Of a DNA stretch of 64,000 nt, positions 36,105-48,780 are shown piece by piece. The notes below the pieces were generated by a model that saw only the letters and a list, made by a program, of their open reading frames with translations, was not told the origin of the DNA and ran no database searches. The position numbers and the translations under genes were made by a program. Source of the DNA: Acanthacorydalis orientalis. Its lineage: Eukaryota; Arthropoda; Insecta; Megaloptera; Corydalidae. How positions within the stretch are numbered: position 1 is the first letter of the stretch; each line of letters begins with the position of its first letter. Location: assembly GCA_034766995.1 (NCBI GenBank), contig CM068317.1:17111154-17175153 (forward strand), given 5' to 3'.

Positions 36105-36477
36105 TTACAATTATTGTCCAAATCTGTTTTATCAAAGGAAATTAGATTGTCGTATATTTTATTTCTCGTTTTTGATTTTTTAGATATATTTGTATTTTAT
36201 TAAGTTTATGAAAATTAATAGCATTAATTTTGGTGCAACGAAATTTATTTATATTTCACTGACATTATTTGCACGTTTGTATTTAATTCAGATGTTTCAA
36301 TTTACTAACAATTTGCTTTCGTACTTTGACAATACTTTTTTATTAATACATTGTTGATTTTGATTTTACAACACACGTTGTTTTTAATATTTTATTTTTT
36401 TGATTAATTTCACACTGTTGTTTTATTATTGTGGTTTTATCACAATGAGCATCCATATTATATATTCATGGTAGTAT
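36105..36477. other. AT-rich non-coding stretch
   Basis: Nothing recognised. Confidence 0.5.
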
Positions 36478-36972
36478 GTATTCATGTTAATATTATTTTA
36501 AAGTGCATTTTTCAGTCTATATTTTGGTAACATGAAATTTAGTTTTGTTATTAATTTCGCTTCAAATTGGGATATTGGATTAAAGATGGAAAAAAGTTAA
36601 TAAAAGCATTTTTATATGAGTTTTAAACGGATGGAAAATCAGCAGAAACTGTTCGTGAACTAAACGATGCTTTTGGTGTGGGTACTGTTAAGGAATATAC
36701 GGTGCAATGGTAGTTCCAAAAATTTCATGCTGGGGACGATAATATTGAAGATGAAGAATGTCGCAGACGCCCTTCTTCAATTCATAACGATCGACTGAAG
36801 ATGTTAGTTGAATCAGAACCAAGCACAACAATTCTAGAGATTGCGTAATAGTTAGGTGTTAGTCATCTAACAGTTCTGGACCACTTAATAAAACAGCTAG
36901 GAAACTCAAAAAAGAGAAAAATTAATATGAATTTAAAGTTTAAAAATCGCAATTATTTTCTTACCAAACTAA
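36478..36972 (+). mobile_element. Cecropia-type mariner deletion derivative, copy C
   Basis: Homologous to copies A, B, D and E from about 36482 on. The left terminal repeat is not recognisable. The right end reads CAATTATTTTCTTACCAAAC and is followed by CTAA and TA. The HTH remnant is traceable across several stops: SAETVRELNDAFGVGTV, SSIHNDRLKMLVESEPSTTI, SHLTVLDHLIKQLG. It shares the deletion junction of the family. More decayed than copies A and D. Confidence 0.85.
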
Positions 36973-37549
36973 TATAATATGTGGATTATTGCGGTTGCCG
37001 TTTTATATTTTCATTGAGTTTTATTAATATGTCAGGACCTATCAAAACGTAGAATTTTGGTAAAGAATCATAGAGATAATAGCCTGTGAATATTATTTAC
37101 CTTAAATGTTCTGAAAATTGGTATTGTAGTAATGAGCTTACGTTTAATAAAAATGATACGAGCTGTTTGTATATTAAATTTTTTTTACGATATATATATA
37201 TTTTATAATATTTATAAGCAATTTTTTGATTGATTAAACTACGCAAATTTCATGTATTTATTAAAAAGAATATAAAAATATAGAATTTTACTGTAAATCA
37301 ATGTATAGATTATTCACAGATATTATATGTTGATCGGTATTATGGAGCATCGTCATAAAACTTGACTATGTATAGTAAACTAAACTGTACTCCTCGTAAA
37401 CTAAACTATAGGTCTTTAAGGGCAATCTACGAATCATTTTATATATTTCAGTACACCAAAATATAAGTTCTATCTTATGTTAATAATAAACATACATCTA
37501 TATTATGCCAGTAACATTCTGTCGCTCAGTTTTCGGAACGTGGAATGTA
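36973..37549. other. AT-rich non-coding stretch
   Basis: Contains the short AT run at 37190-37201. Nothing else recognised. Confidence 0.5.
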
Positions 37550-38118
37550 TTAGGTTGGTAGAAAAATAATTGCGGTTTATGACCTTCAAATTCATACACA
37601 TTTTTCTCTTTTTTGACATTCCTAGCTATAAATGATCCAGAACTGTTAAATGACTAACGCCTAACTTTTGTGTAAGCTGTCGAATTGTTGTGCGTGGTTG
37701 TGATTTAATTAACGCCTTAAGTTTGATCGTTATGAACTAAAGGACGTCCGCGATCTTCATCATCTTCAAGGCTCTCATCCACAATACGAATTTTTGAAAC
37801 CATCATTGCACCATACGTTTCTTAACAGTGTCCACACCCAAATCATTATTTCGTTTACGAGCAGTTTCTGCTATTTTATCACCCATTTTGAATTCATACA
37901 AAAAACTGCTTTTATTTGCTTCTTTTCCATCTTTACTTCAATAGCCCAATTTGAAACAAAATTAATAATAAAACCAAAGTTCACGCTACCAAAATACATA
38001 CCAAAAAATGCACTTTAAAATGATATTTACATGAACAGGATGAAGTGACACTTTCATTGAAAAAATTAGGATTAGAATTCAGAAAATAAAAACCGAAATT
38101 ATTTTCCTACCGACGTAA
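37550..38118 (-). mobile_element. Cecropia-type mariner deletion derivative, copy D
   Basis: Left end TTAGGTTGGTAGAAAAATAA after a TA, right end TTATTTTCCTACCGACGTAA before a TA: the clearest termini and target duplication of the family. The minus strand encodes the worn HTH part only (MEKKQIKAVFCMNSKWVIK-like start near 37930, then a conserved VWTLLRNVWCNDGFKN stretch with frameshift). The leader upstream of the ATG is the same as in the other copies (ACTTTGGTTTTATTAATTTT). Confidence 0.88.
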
Positions 38119-41100
38119 TAAATTACGTGTATAATCTAAAATAGTGAATATCACTTAATAAAGTATCCTACCTGCTTTTAAGGCGATTTGTAATTTTGTA
38201 TTTCGATTATTATTTTTTATTGGTTATTGGATTTACACAGACTTTTCTGCGTAAACATTTATAAAATTTATGTAGTTTTTCAACTAGTTCATCGTTATGT
38301 ACAAACCAAACTTTTTTAAAAATATATCAGTTTTTGAAGTTTGATAATTTGATTAAACTAATAATCACGCAACAATGACGGTTCATATTTTTCGTGTTAC
38401 TAAGTGGTTCAACGAAAACTATTTAACAGGACGAATAATGGGCGATGAGTAAAGCATTAATGTTAGAAATTAATTGTCAGCTAACAATTCATATGGAATT
38501 AATTCGGTGAATTTTCATACATTTGCACATTGATGTAAATATCGCTAAATTTATTGCTTAATATGTATTAATTTATTGCTCAATTATATCCTTGTGAAAA
38601 TTTTCTGACATATATACGATTTGCCACTTTCTCTTATCAATAAGTAATTATATTTAGATTGAAAAGGATCTGCAAAGTTCATCTTCAAGTATATCTTCAA
38701 AGTACATTATGTGCTGTATTTAAGGAAAATTTGATTATATTCACAATATTGAAATAAAATTTTGTCCATTTGAATATACATTTTAATTCAACCGCATACA
38801 GTCTCATCAAATCTAGCACACAATGCAAAATGTTAATGATATGGACATGGACCAACTCATAAAAAACTATTTGTCATTAACTCACAAACATTTAATGACT
38901 AAAATCGTATATCCTCTCGATTCACTCTCATAATATTATTCCACTTTTAAAAGTATTGTTTAATTTTACCGATACCTAAACCATACGCACTTTATATTTA
39001 GTAACTAAAAAAATGTTTATATTAATTATTTTTTGTATCATTCTCACAAAATTTAAACCATATTAAAAATTTCACAAGGTTGGGAATAAAGGATATGCAC
39101 TTATATTTTATAATAAATAATCCTAATATAGGCGTCGAATCAATGATAATATATTTCCCAAAAGATAACAAAATAAAATAAATCTATAAAAAGAATTCAT
39201 ATGAAGCTATCATTGGAGTATAAATACTCGTATAAATCCTCTAAAGGAGTTTTTATTTAATTGAAAGTAGCTGCACTAACTTTCAATTCAATGAATATTT
39301 GATTTATTGATGTAATTTTGTGTATTTATTAAAATATAATGCTATACAAAAAGCAAAATGAAAGTACTAATTTAATATTCTGTAGAAATTTTTAAATTTA
39401 GCTCTGTATTCACTTTAATTTAAAATTTCTTTCAAACTTTTAAAAAGCTAGTATTACATTTTACAATCAGTTAATTACAATGTTCAGTTCAGCTTGAGAT
39501 TAAATTAAATTAAATCCTGTTGAATATTCTAAATAGAAAGAAAAGGTATAATAATAATATTTTAAGAGTAACAATACAAATATTCCCCGTAATGAAAATA
39601 ATCCAAGTACGGAAATAAAGTCTTTCAAATATAAATCAAAATATAAAATATTGTATTTAACTAAATTAATAACTTTAAAGAATTAAATATCTGTTAACGG
39701 ACAAAGAAAAGTAATGTTTTTTTATTTAGTTTTTCCTTTAATAATTTGTCAACACTTTCAAACTTTGCCCGACTTTTTACACGCTGACACTGTTTTCTGT
39801 TATACCTGAATAATTCGCATACAAATAAATTACTATACACAGACAAATATTGAAATGCATTTCAATTAATATTTATTTGTTCTGAATATATAAGAGATGT
39901 CAATATCAAATAATGCATCTTTCTCTATCTTCATTGATCTTATACACTGTCGTTAGTTAATATCTATGTAGATAGTTAAAGCTCGCGATATACCTAGACT
40001 ATGTAAATAGCTATAACTACGTATAATAGGAAAAGTTTAATTAATCATTTAATTTATTCTTTGTATAGAGTTACCCGAAAATTTTCTGTATATTTTTGTA
40101 CCAATTTAGGGATATAAATTTTATACTTGTATATAAATAAATTTTAAGATTTCATTAACAATATAAATTGTTTTATTTTCCTTCTGATATAAATTAATTC
40201 ATTTTTACATCTGTTCCGTTAATTATATTTCAATAATATATTTAAAAGTAGTATATATAATGGTTCTCTCTTTGTTTTAAAAAACAAACTTGGACTTGAC
40301 ATTGTGAAAACTGGTATCTTGAAATATACTTGCTCTTCATTTAATCGTTCTTCTTATATTATTTTTTTAACCTATTACTCTAGTATTCACCATACATGCA
40401 GAAACATGCTTTTAACTAGAATAATATAAAGGACAAAAATCAAAACGATGAATTTACAAATCTTCTTGACTAAATTACTGGATGGTCTCTTCTAGCCCAA
40501 TGCTAGTGATAGTTGATATTAGGGATCATTTTTACAATTAAAGTAAAATACCCAAGAAGTCATTGTGCATAAACTATAAATTGTATTAGAATAAATAGTA
40601 GATTTTTTATTTCTTGACAACAACTATCAGTGCTGAGTAGTAAGATTCAATTATTTGACCACAAAAATTGTCAAACATCAATTTTTTTAAATTTATTTTT
40701 TAATGCGAAATGAAGTAGAAAACACAAAAAATACATTTTTATATGATTCTTAAGTGAAACGTTTTCTATTTCTTAACATATTGCCGATTGAATGAGGAAT
40801 ATCTATATTAATTCAGGGAATGTACGAAATTGTGTCTAAAATATTAATAGAAGTAAAGATAGATTATAAATTATAAAATACTTTTTTTATAAGAAATTGC
40901 AATTTGTTTTGTTTTTCAATAATATTAAATTTGTCAAAAGTACATTAATCTAAATCAACAAACGTATCCACGAGTTTAGAATATAATCTATGATTTTCTT
41001 ACTATAAACTAACATCAGAGCATTGCGCATAGATTTTTTTACGCATATAAATTTTTGTACTTCCATTCTTGTCTCCAACTTATTATTATAATGTAACATT

Positions 41101-41594
41101 TTGCTCAGGTAAGTAAAAAGTACCTTTCTGTAATTGCACAATCTACAAATTACATAAATGTTAATAATATGCAAGGAATATTATCGAGACTGGAATTTAC
41201 ATTTTTGTGATGTAAAATGTTCGTACTCAAATTCTTGTTACTGGATAATGTTATATGTATTCAGTATACGAGCGCTTTTGTTATAATAATTAACAAGTAA
41301 AATAAACAAAATATAAATGGTCATTTTAGATACTTTAAAGTCACATATTTAATTTAGAATTCAAAATTTGGATGATTCAGATATAATTATTTGTAATATA
41401 TAATGTATGAATAATATATTATTTATATATTATTACATGTAAGAATATTTATAATGTTTTAAATTATTGTAAATATGAAGAATTATATTCATAATTACAC
41501 ACATACACAGATACACATGTACACAGACACATGTAAATATTATTATATATATATACTATCATAAATAAAGGAGATAGGGAAATGGAGAGAAAGG
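38119..41594. other. Long AT-rich non-coding stretch
   Basis: About 3.5 kb without any element, array or open frame I can support; the largest empty stretch of the window. The only listed frame is a 74-codon minus-strand one at 40950-41174, which looks like chance. Confidence 0.5.
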
Positions 41595-41983
41595 AGATTA
41601 AGAGGATTTAAAAAACAACCGGTCAATTAGTCTACAATATATAAGATCTTTACAAAAATAATTTCAATAATTTCAAATGTGACAGATTTCATAACAAGAA
41701 TAAAGAATCTGAAATGGAAATGGGCGGGGCATGTCGCAATAAGAGAAGATAACCGATGGACAGGAGAAATTATTAACTGGGAACCAAGGAACATAAAAAG
41801 ACCAAGAAAAAGATTAGTGAACTGGTGGGATAAGGAAATTAAAAATGTTATTGGAAATCATCAAAAAGAGAGGCATTCAGTCGTACAAAATGAAACATCA
41901 TGAAAGGGTCCTTTATCATCTTTAGAGTAAAACTTACTCTGTCAATCTAGCTGTGGATTGACTGAGGCTGATAATGATAACGA

Positions 41984-41985
<2 letters not shown>
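41595..41985 (+). pseudogene. RTE LINE remnant with internal deletion
   Basis: The segment 41615-41672 corresponds to the NYRPISLLPTIYKIFTKII part of the main copy (33536-33600). It is fused directly to the C-terminal part (VTDFITRIKNLKWKWAGHVA, REDNRWTGEIINWEPRN, open frame 41679-41903). Everything from the palm to TRRDRKRIEW is missing. The 3' end reads GGATTGACTGAGGCTGATAA then GATAACGATGAT into an AT array, like the other two copies. Confidence 0.9.
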
Positions 41986-42067
<82 letters not shown>

Positions 42068-42068
42068 A
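41986..42068. repeat. Compound (AT)n(GT)n microsatellite
   Basis: About 29 AT units from the LINE's GATGAT tail, then about 12 TG units. Confidence 0.97.
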
Positions 42069-42840
42069 TTTAACATTGACAATTTAATCGAAATGCACTG
42101 TACAAGTAATGATTATATTATAATGTAAGTAAAGTATATATATTTGATTATATGAGTATATGATTGTATTATAATGTAAGAGAAGATTATTAACTTTTGT
42201 TAAAAACTGACCATTTTTTTAAAAAATATTCAAATGTTCAAATGTAGCTACACCTAATCATGAATAATAAACCATCGTTAACATAAACATTATGTATTAT
42301 ACTTTTAATTACTGAATTTTTAAAAAAATCTTATTTTTTCACTATTTTAATATTAATTAAATGTATGTATATATATATATACTCGTTGGTAAGCTTTAGC
42401 TAAGTAGTAATGGATAATGTCCTTTCAATTTTTCTGATTTAGATGATTAAATGTTTACTTTTTATTGAACTGATGCCTAATATATTTTCAATATTATAAC
42501 ATCTATTTATGCGCTCTTTTTGAATTAGCATTATTTTTTTAACTTTTATATAACTATTTTACTTGTCCATTGGTTGATTTCTCCTTTTTCAATATGTTGA
42601 ACTAAAATTTATTCCAAATTTATTTTTCTTATTACTATACCTGTAACTCTAGTATTTTTGAACGAATTATATCCTTTTCTATTTCTTTTTCTCCTTACTA
42701 ATTAAACATTTTAGTTAGAAAAAATATATATAATACTATACTTTACTTCACTATGTAAATATCAACATAGTACATTAATCACATTTTTCATCTTCAAAAT
42801 TAAATCTTGGATTAAAAACTGAGCACTATATTTATTCTAC

Positions 42841-42844
<4 letters not shown>
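42069..42844. other. AT-rich non-coding stretch
   Basis: A short AT run lies at 42367-42380. Nothing else recognised. Confidence 0.5.
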
Positions 42845-42887
<43 letters not shown>

Positions 42888-42894
42888 GTGTGTA
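42845..42894. repeat. Compound (AT)n(TG)n microsatellite
   Basis: About 20 AT units then TTGTGTGTGTAG. Confidence 0.97.
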
Positions 42895-43798
42895 GAAATC
42901 TATGTTTATGTATCGATAAGTAACAAATGTATAACTTACGATAAAAAAAAGAATGAATTGATGACTGCACGCAAACCTTCCGTACCTGAAACAAAACAGA
43001 ATATTATAACAATTTTCTGTACTTTCACAATATGTGTTTATTCCAATAATGTAATATAGTGAAACTGATATTTTGATTGTAGCAAAATTTCGAAAAGTAC
43101 ATTTTACAAGGAAATATACTTTAATTGGCAGTCATTTTTTCCTATAAAATAAAATTGATTTTTCGTTTAAAAATTCTGTAATTCAGGATCTTCTTCAAAT
43201 GTTTTAAATATATAAAATAAAATACGAGTTTTATATTGTTTCTAAAGTTATTTCGTTATCATTATTTTATCACTTCATTTGAATTATCTATAGTAACGTT
43301 TATTAAATACCAATATTTCTATTCAGTAAACACCTAGAATTATACTAACGTAACGTGAATTCAATACTCTACTATAATTTAATTAAGAACGATGTTATAA
43401 AAGAAAAATAAACTCTATCTTGACTTCATATCTCAGCTCTGAATTTTCCTCATTAAAAATGTATGTTTTTATGAAATTTTGTTACTAAATTTGTAATATT
43501 TTTTTCCCACCACATAAATAATTGTAGTGAAATGCTTAGATACTTGCACGTTTCTTTAAGCTTAAAAAGCTACTTAAGACATTTGAACTGAAACACTTGA
43601 AATCAATAATATAATATTAAGTTCTATTAATCTTATAATGAGTATATATTTCGAATAATATTTAGAAAGAAAATTTAAATTTTGCATATTCCAATAATTA
43701 CTACATTTTTAATTATTGGACAATTTTGAATCCGAAATTTAATTGTTTTGAACGCCAATACTCAGAGTTATTAGAGTTCTTTAAAGTAAAAATATTTA
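42895..43798. other. AT-rich non-coding stretch
   Basis: Nothing recognised. Confidence 0.5.
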
Positions 43799-44373
43799 TT
43801 AGCTTGGTGCGAAAATAATTGTGGTTATTGTTTTCTGAATTCTAACTTTATTTTTTTTCTATGCAAGTGTCACATCATCATGTTCATGTTAATACCATTT
43901 TAAAGTGTATTTTTTGGCTGTATTTTGGTATCATAAACTTTGGTTTAATTATTAATTTTGCTTCAAATTGAGCTTTAGAATTAAAGATGGGAAAGAAGCA
44001 AATAAGAGCAACTTTTTTTATCATTCCAAAACAGGTGATAGAGCAGCATAAACTGCTCGTAAACTAAAGGATACTTTTGGTGTGTGTATTGTTAAGAAAA
44101 GTACGATGCAAGGGTGCTTCCGAATATTTCGTGATAGGGAGAGAGCCTTGACGATGAACACGACGGCGGACATCCTTCTTCAGTTTATAATGACCATCTG
44201 AAGACGTTAGTTGAATCATAACCACACACAACAATTCGAGAACTTGCACAAAATTTAGGCGTCAATCATCCAACATAGTTTTGGACTACTTAAAACAGCT
44301 AGGAAAATCCAAAATAGAAAAATATATATGAATTTGAAGGCCATGAACCGCAATTATTTTTCTATCAACCTAA
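43799..44373 (+). mobile_element. Cecropia-type mariner deletion derivative, copy E
   Basis: Left end TTAGCTTGGTGCGAAAATAA, preceded by TA, is the closest in this window to the known Hsmar1-type terminus. The right end reads AATTATTTTTCTATCAACCT. The N-terminal remnant is MGKKQIRATFFI at 43987, then ARKLKDTFGVCIVKKST and RTSSVYNDHLKTLVES with frameshifts. The same junction as in the other copies follows (LLKQLGKSKIEKYI-like). The minus-strand open frame 44064-44249 is a shadow. Confidence 0.88.
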
Positions 44374-45303
44374 TTCAATTTAATATTTTACTTGTCTTTA
44401 ATCGAGAATGAAGTCAAAATCAAACACTATATAAGAAATATTGATGAAAAATGTATAGATACACATACTTAATGAAATAGAAAATAAATATAATTGAAAA
44501 TAATAAAAATGAATAGAATTATTTTTCCTGTTATATGATTTATTAAGTTTTTTACTATTAACTTACTAAGTATTATTTATTTATAAATTTATTTATTAAC
44601 AATTTTGAGATTTTTTTGTGAATGTTGTTAACCTACCAAACATATATATTTTTTTTATAAATAATAAAAAATTTTCAGCATTATACTAATAAATTTATTA
44701 AAAGAATTATAAAGTATATTATATATAATTAATTCTAAGACTACAACAATAAAATTAATCTAATAATAATTTAAGGCGATATAAAATATTATCTCAATAT
44801 ACCTATCTACTCATTGTACAAAGTTTCAAGATATTAAAAAAAGTGTTCGGTGATATTTCAGTGATATGTAGAAAAATGTTTGAATAACGTATAAAACGAG
44901 TAACATTCGTGACTGGTTGGTGTTCCAGCACTGACAACATTGATGTTAAAGTACCGTTTGGCGTCTGACGGAAACACCAATGCCAGTGACAGCCGGCGTG
45001 ATCTTTAAATTATACTCACATCGTCGCATACAATGCGTCTGTTCATGCGTGCCACATTAAATCTGAATGCAGTTAACGTAAATTATAATCCTTCTTTTAC
45101 TAAGGATAGTATAGAAGGAAAAATGCATATGTAAGAGAATAAGGATAACTTTGATTCTAGAGAAAAAAACATAATTCTAACGTATATGCAACAGAATTAA
45201 AAGAAACATATAATATGTAATATTAATTTTATCCAAATTGAAAATAGCTTAATAGAAAATTCCAATTATGCTTTTAAATCCAAGAATATAAACACATATA
45301 CAT
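44374..45303. other. Non-coding stretch with a GC-richer part at 44895-45070
   Basis: The first 500 bases are strongly AT-rich. The GC-richer part holds the inverted repeat listed at 44912-44987 and a small hairpin GCATACAATGC near 45028. No gene recognised. Confidence 0.4.
44912..44987. other. Imperfect inverted repeat, possible structured RNA or element end
   Basis: The left arm ACTGGTTGGTGTTCC (44912-44926) pairs with the right arm GGAAACACCAATGCCAGT (44970-44987), with one bulged A and a bulged TG. The 43-base loop contains a small stem AACAT/ATGTT. No known RNA family recognised. Confidence 0.4.
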
Positions 45304-45338
45304 ACACACACACACACATATGTATATATATATATATA
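45304..45338. repeat. Compound (CA)n(TA)n microsatellite
   Basis: About 7 CA units, ATATG, then about 8 TA units. Confidence 0.95.
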
Positions 45339-45360
45339 GCATAAAGGTCGCAATTAAGAG

Positions 45361-46615
45361 GTTATAGGGTTATATTTCACAGATGTCAAACTAACAGCTG
45401 TATATTTTTTGACATTTGTTAAGTTTTGACATTCTCAACTTTAGCTAAGACTTCGTATACAAAATAAGGTATTGAAATAATACAATTGTATTACGAAAAT
45501 AGTCGTTCTATAAAAAATATATTTCGTAAATTACCCGATATTTATTCTTAACATACTCGTCCATCTAGGTCAACAATTCTTCGATTAGTGGGTAAATTTG
45601 AAGAGACTGGATCGATTAAAATAATGAAAAACCTGTGTTCGTTATGCTAGTTATGAATAAAACTTTGATTTGGTTCATGAAACTATATTGGAAGAGTTAA
45701 TATTATCAATTCCATGACGTTCATATTAATTGAGGCATTCAGAGATGACCACATGCGGTATTTTGTAGAAGGATTTATTGATGAAAGCTTGTAAGGTTCC
45801 GTTGACAAAAAAATTGAAGTCACCAGTTTATTCATTGGACCAGAGATTTGTTAATTGCACACTGAAACAACGACATGGTTTTTCTTAAAGAGTCATTATT
45901 AGTGATAAGTCTCATTTCGAACTCTTTGGCTACGTTAACAAGCAAAACTGCCGATTCTAAGATGAAGAAAATCCAATAGTGATCCTACAGAGGCCATTGC
46001 ATACAGAAAGAGTGACAGTTTATTGTGTACTTTGGTCCGGTGGAGTCATTGGTTCATATTTTTTTGATAATCAGGATGGTAAAGTAATTACTGTGAAAGG
46101 AGAAAGATACCGAAACATCATAATATTTTTTTGTGAACAGAACTGGATAATATTGATCTAGAAGACATGTGGTTTCAGCAAGACGGTGCAATAAGCCACA
46201 CAGTTGGTGAAACAATGGACTTATTTTGAGAACAAAATTTCCTAGTTGTGTTATGTTTAGAAATGGAGACATTAATTGGATACTGAGATCCTGCGATTTA
46301 ACACTGTTGAACTACTGCTTTTAGGAAGGTGTGATAGGATAGATATACGCCAATAATCCGCAAACAATTTTCGCTCTAAAAGATGAAATCCAAAGAATTA
46401 TTGGTGAGATAGAGACCCAGATGTGCAGGAATGTTATTGAAACTTTTAACAAAACAATGGTGACTTGTAAATAAGCACACAGTTGTCACTTACACGATAG
46501 TATTTTTCATTTCTATATCCTCAATTATTATTTATAATAAAAAAACTAGAAATTTCAACACAAATTCTGTGCTTCATTTCCAATTAAAAAAATGTGTCCT
46601 TATTGGAAAACTCTG

Positions 46616-46618
<3 letters not shown>
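45361..46618 (+). mobile_element. Decayed Tc1/mariner-type transposon (DUF4817-like HTH family), near full length
   Basis: The fuller relative of the copy at 6055-6935. Reads on the plus strand across frameshifts: YYENSRSIKNIFRKL, RPSRSTILRLVGKFEETGSI (HTH part), FGYVNKQNCRF, and the open frame 45979-46161 with RPLHTERVTVYCVLWSGG, VIGSYFFDNQDGKVITVKG and ERYRNIIIFF. The second-D segment is worn to MWFQQDGAISHT at 46170-46205 and the tail reads DRDPDVQECY in a shifted frame (family EPQMCENVI). The first-D segment near 45910 reads SDKSHFELFG, so the catalytic E/A after D has changed. The right end, GGAAAACTCTGTA, runs into an AT array. Confidence 0.87.
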
Positions 46619-46666
<48 letters not shown>

Positions 46667-46680
46667 GTATGTGTGTGTGT
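46619..46680. repeat. Compound (AT)n(GT)n microsatellite
   Basis: About 23 AT units, TTGTAT, then GT units. It starts at the terminus of the transposon on its left. Confidence 0.97.
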
Positions 46681-47574
46681 TCATCAAAATTTGACTAAAT
46701 ATGAAAAAAACTAAATTTATTTAATAATCACATTTCTTCCTTTTGTATTAATTGAAAATAAAATTCCAAATATCCATTTTTCTCTAGTCCATGTCTAGTT
46801 TTTTTTATTCGTTTCCAGTCAGTAATTTTTATCGTTATTTTCTCTTTTTATAATTTATTTTGTTCATTTTCATTCCTAATTATTCATTATTTTTATATAT
46901 ATTTCTATATTTTTCATATATACTTTTTCGTAGTTTATCCAGCAAGTTAAACAAATGTTTTTTGTTACTATTAGAGCATACACACATTTCGTTCGTTTCA
47001 TCAATCTGTGTAGTCAAGAACACAAAATACTTGACAAAGAAGTAAATATGCATGACTTATTAAAGTGGTTAGATAACAGTAAAAATCTTTTTAATATTGC
47101 TTATTTTTGTATTTAAGCATATGTTATCAATATGGATATAAAGAGGACAGTTAGTAATTTTTTATCGTTTCATAATTAATTACGAATATATTTTAGAAGT
47201 TCGTTCAGTATTTAAAAGGTTTTATTCCTTCAAGAAAATTTAATCTCAATGTACTAATATATTTTTATACAGAATTCAGCTAAATGGACAGTAAAATTTG
47301 GTCTGCAATGTATATTTTTTGTTGAATATAACTTTTAGTTTATAAACACATTAAACGACAGAACAGTTGACAAAATGATGAGTTAAATTACATTTTTTTA
47401 AGTTGCACTCTGATAATTTATTGACTTAGAATTATATAATATTTTTGAATACAAAAACTTGGACCATAAAAATTTAGGTTATGGTTACGGTTCAAAATTA
47501 TATATTTGAAGCTCTCAAACAACAGTACACTCAAACGTCACAAACAATCATGAAAGTAGGTTTTTTAGAGACAA
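46681..47574. other. AT-rich non-coding stretch
   Basis: A 61-codon open frame (46860-47045) is Phe/Leu/Ser rich and probably chance. Confidence 0.5.
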
Positions 47575-48040
47575 AATAGGAAAACTAGAGCCAAGATACC
47601 TAAATCAAATGTAGTAGGCCCTGTACTCTTTAACTTGTATAACAACAACATTCCGCGAGAGGAATGCATGGTGCTCTTTGCAGATAACACAGAGGTAATC
47701 GCACAATCATGACAGCATAAAATCATTCATATAAAGCTGAATATCCTACTTAAGTTTGAAACACTGTCATACGTAGAGATTGAGGGTGAAAACTCAAAAA
47801 GTTGTAATTAAACTGTTCACAACAGTGCACTTTCGCGCATAGACGCGTGCCCGATAACTGATCCATGATTGTATAGGTGGAAAAGTCCATTTATCTAGGT
47901 AGCATGTTACATAAGCTTCTAAACTTTAAGAAAGCTCTTTACGAAGCTTTGTGTCGAGTAGCTCTTTACGAAGGCTTAGATTCATTTCTATATATTATAC
48001 ACACTATTGAATAGGAATCCAAAAGTATCGCTGGAAAGTA
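47575..48040 (+). pseudogene. Jockey-like LINE reverse transcriptase palm remnant
   Basis: In one frame from about 47605: VVGPVLFNLYNNNIP (family G-VLGP-LFNLYINDIP) and CMVLFADNTEVIAQ (family LFADDTA). The second catalytic Asp of FADD reads Asn. After a stop at 47710 the frame changes and EKSIYLGSMLHKLLNFKKAL can be read near 47880-47945 (family VKYLGV-LD--L-F--H). A short piece of a LINE from the same broad group as 4203-4910, long inactive. Confidence 0.8.
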
Positions 48041-48732
48041 AGCGTTTATTCTACCTCAGTCTCATACAAATGATAATGGAATAGCAGGAAAACTTATTAA
48101 AATATACTTTTTTATGTACTCTCCAAAAAGTTCAATTATTTTTTATAACGATATTTGAATATGGTTATCTCGCTGAAAAAAATATTATTTATTGTTTAAG
48201 ATGGAGTAGGTCGAAATGGTAAAAATTTTATGTTAGAAAATATGAAATAGTCTATAGCATCTTAATTTGATAAATATGGAGATGCATAGAGCTATTCTAA
48301 TCTATATTTACTTGCTTAAGTGCAACCAATTTCCATTTTTTGAGCCAATGGAGTACAATACAATGAAGCACTATCACTGAAACATAATAAACTCCTCTAA
48401 TCGTGATATTATGCGGTAAGTAGTAAAACAAAATTTTATTCTAAACCAAAAAAATAATGGTCATAATCTAAAGTATTGGATGTGATAGATAATACCACTT
48501 TCATACTGCTCCTACTACAGCAAAAAAATGAATTATAATGTGTTGTGCATTTCATTGTGTACGGAAGTGGATCTACTTTATTAAAACTGCTATAAATTGC
48601 CAATTACTAATCATAATTTAATTTTATAAATGATATAGATGACATAAAAACTACATTTGAATACTTCACAAATAGTGTATCAAATAATAAATTCTTTATT
48701 TAATTTCTGATCAGCTCTTGTAAATATACAGC

Positions 48733-48735
<3 letters not shown>
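48041..48735. other. AT-rich non-coding stretch
   Basis: Nothing recognised. Confidence 0.5.

Positions 48736-48775
<40 letters not shown>
48736..48775. repeat. (AT)n microsatellite
   Basis: About 20 TA units. Confidence 0.97.

Positions 48776-48780
<5 letters not shown>

Noticed and set aside
41500..41560. ACACAT-type repeats resembling a short array
   Set aside because: Too short and irregular to list as a microsatellite.
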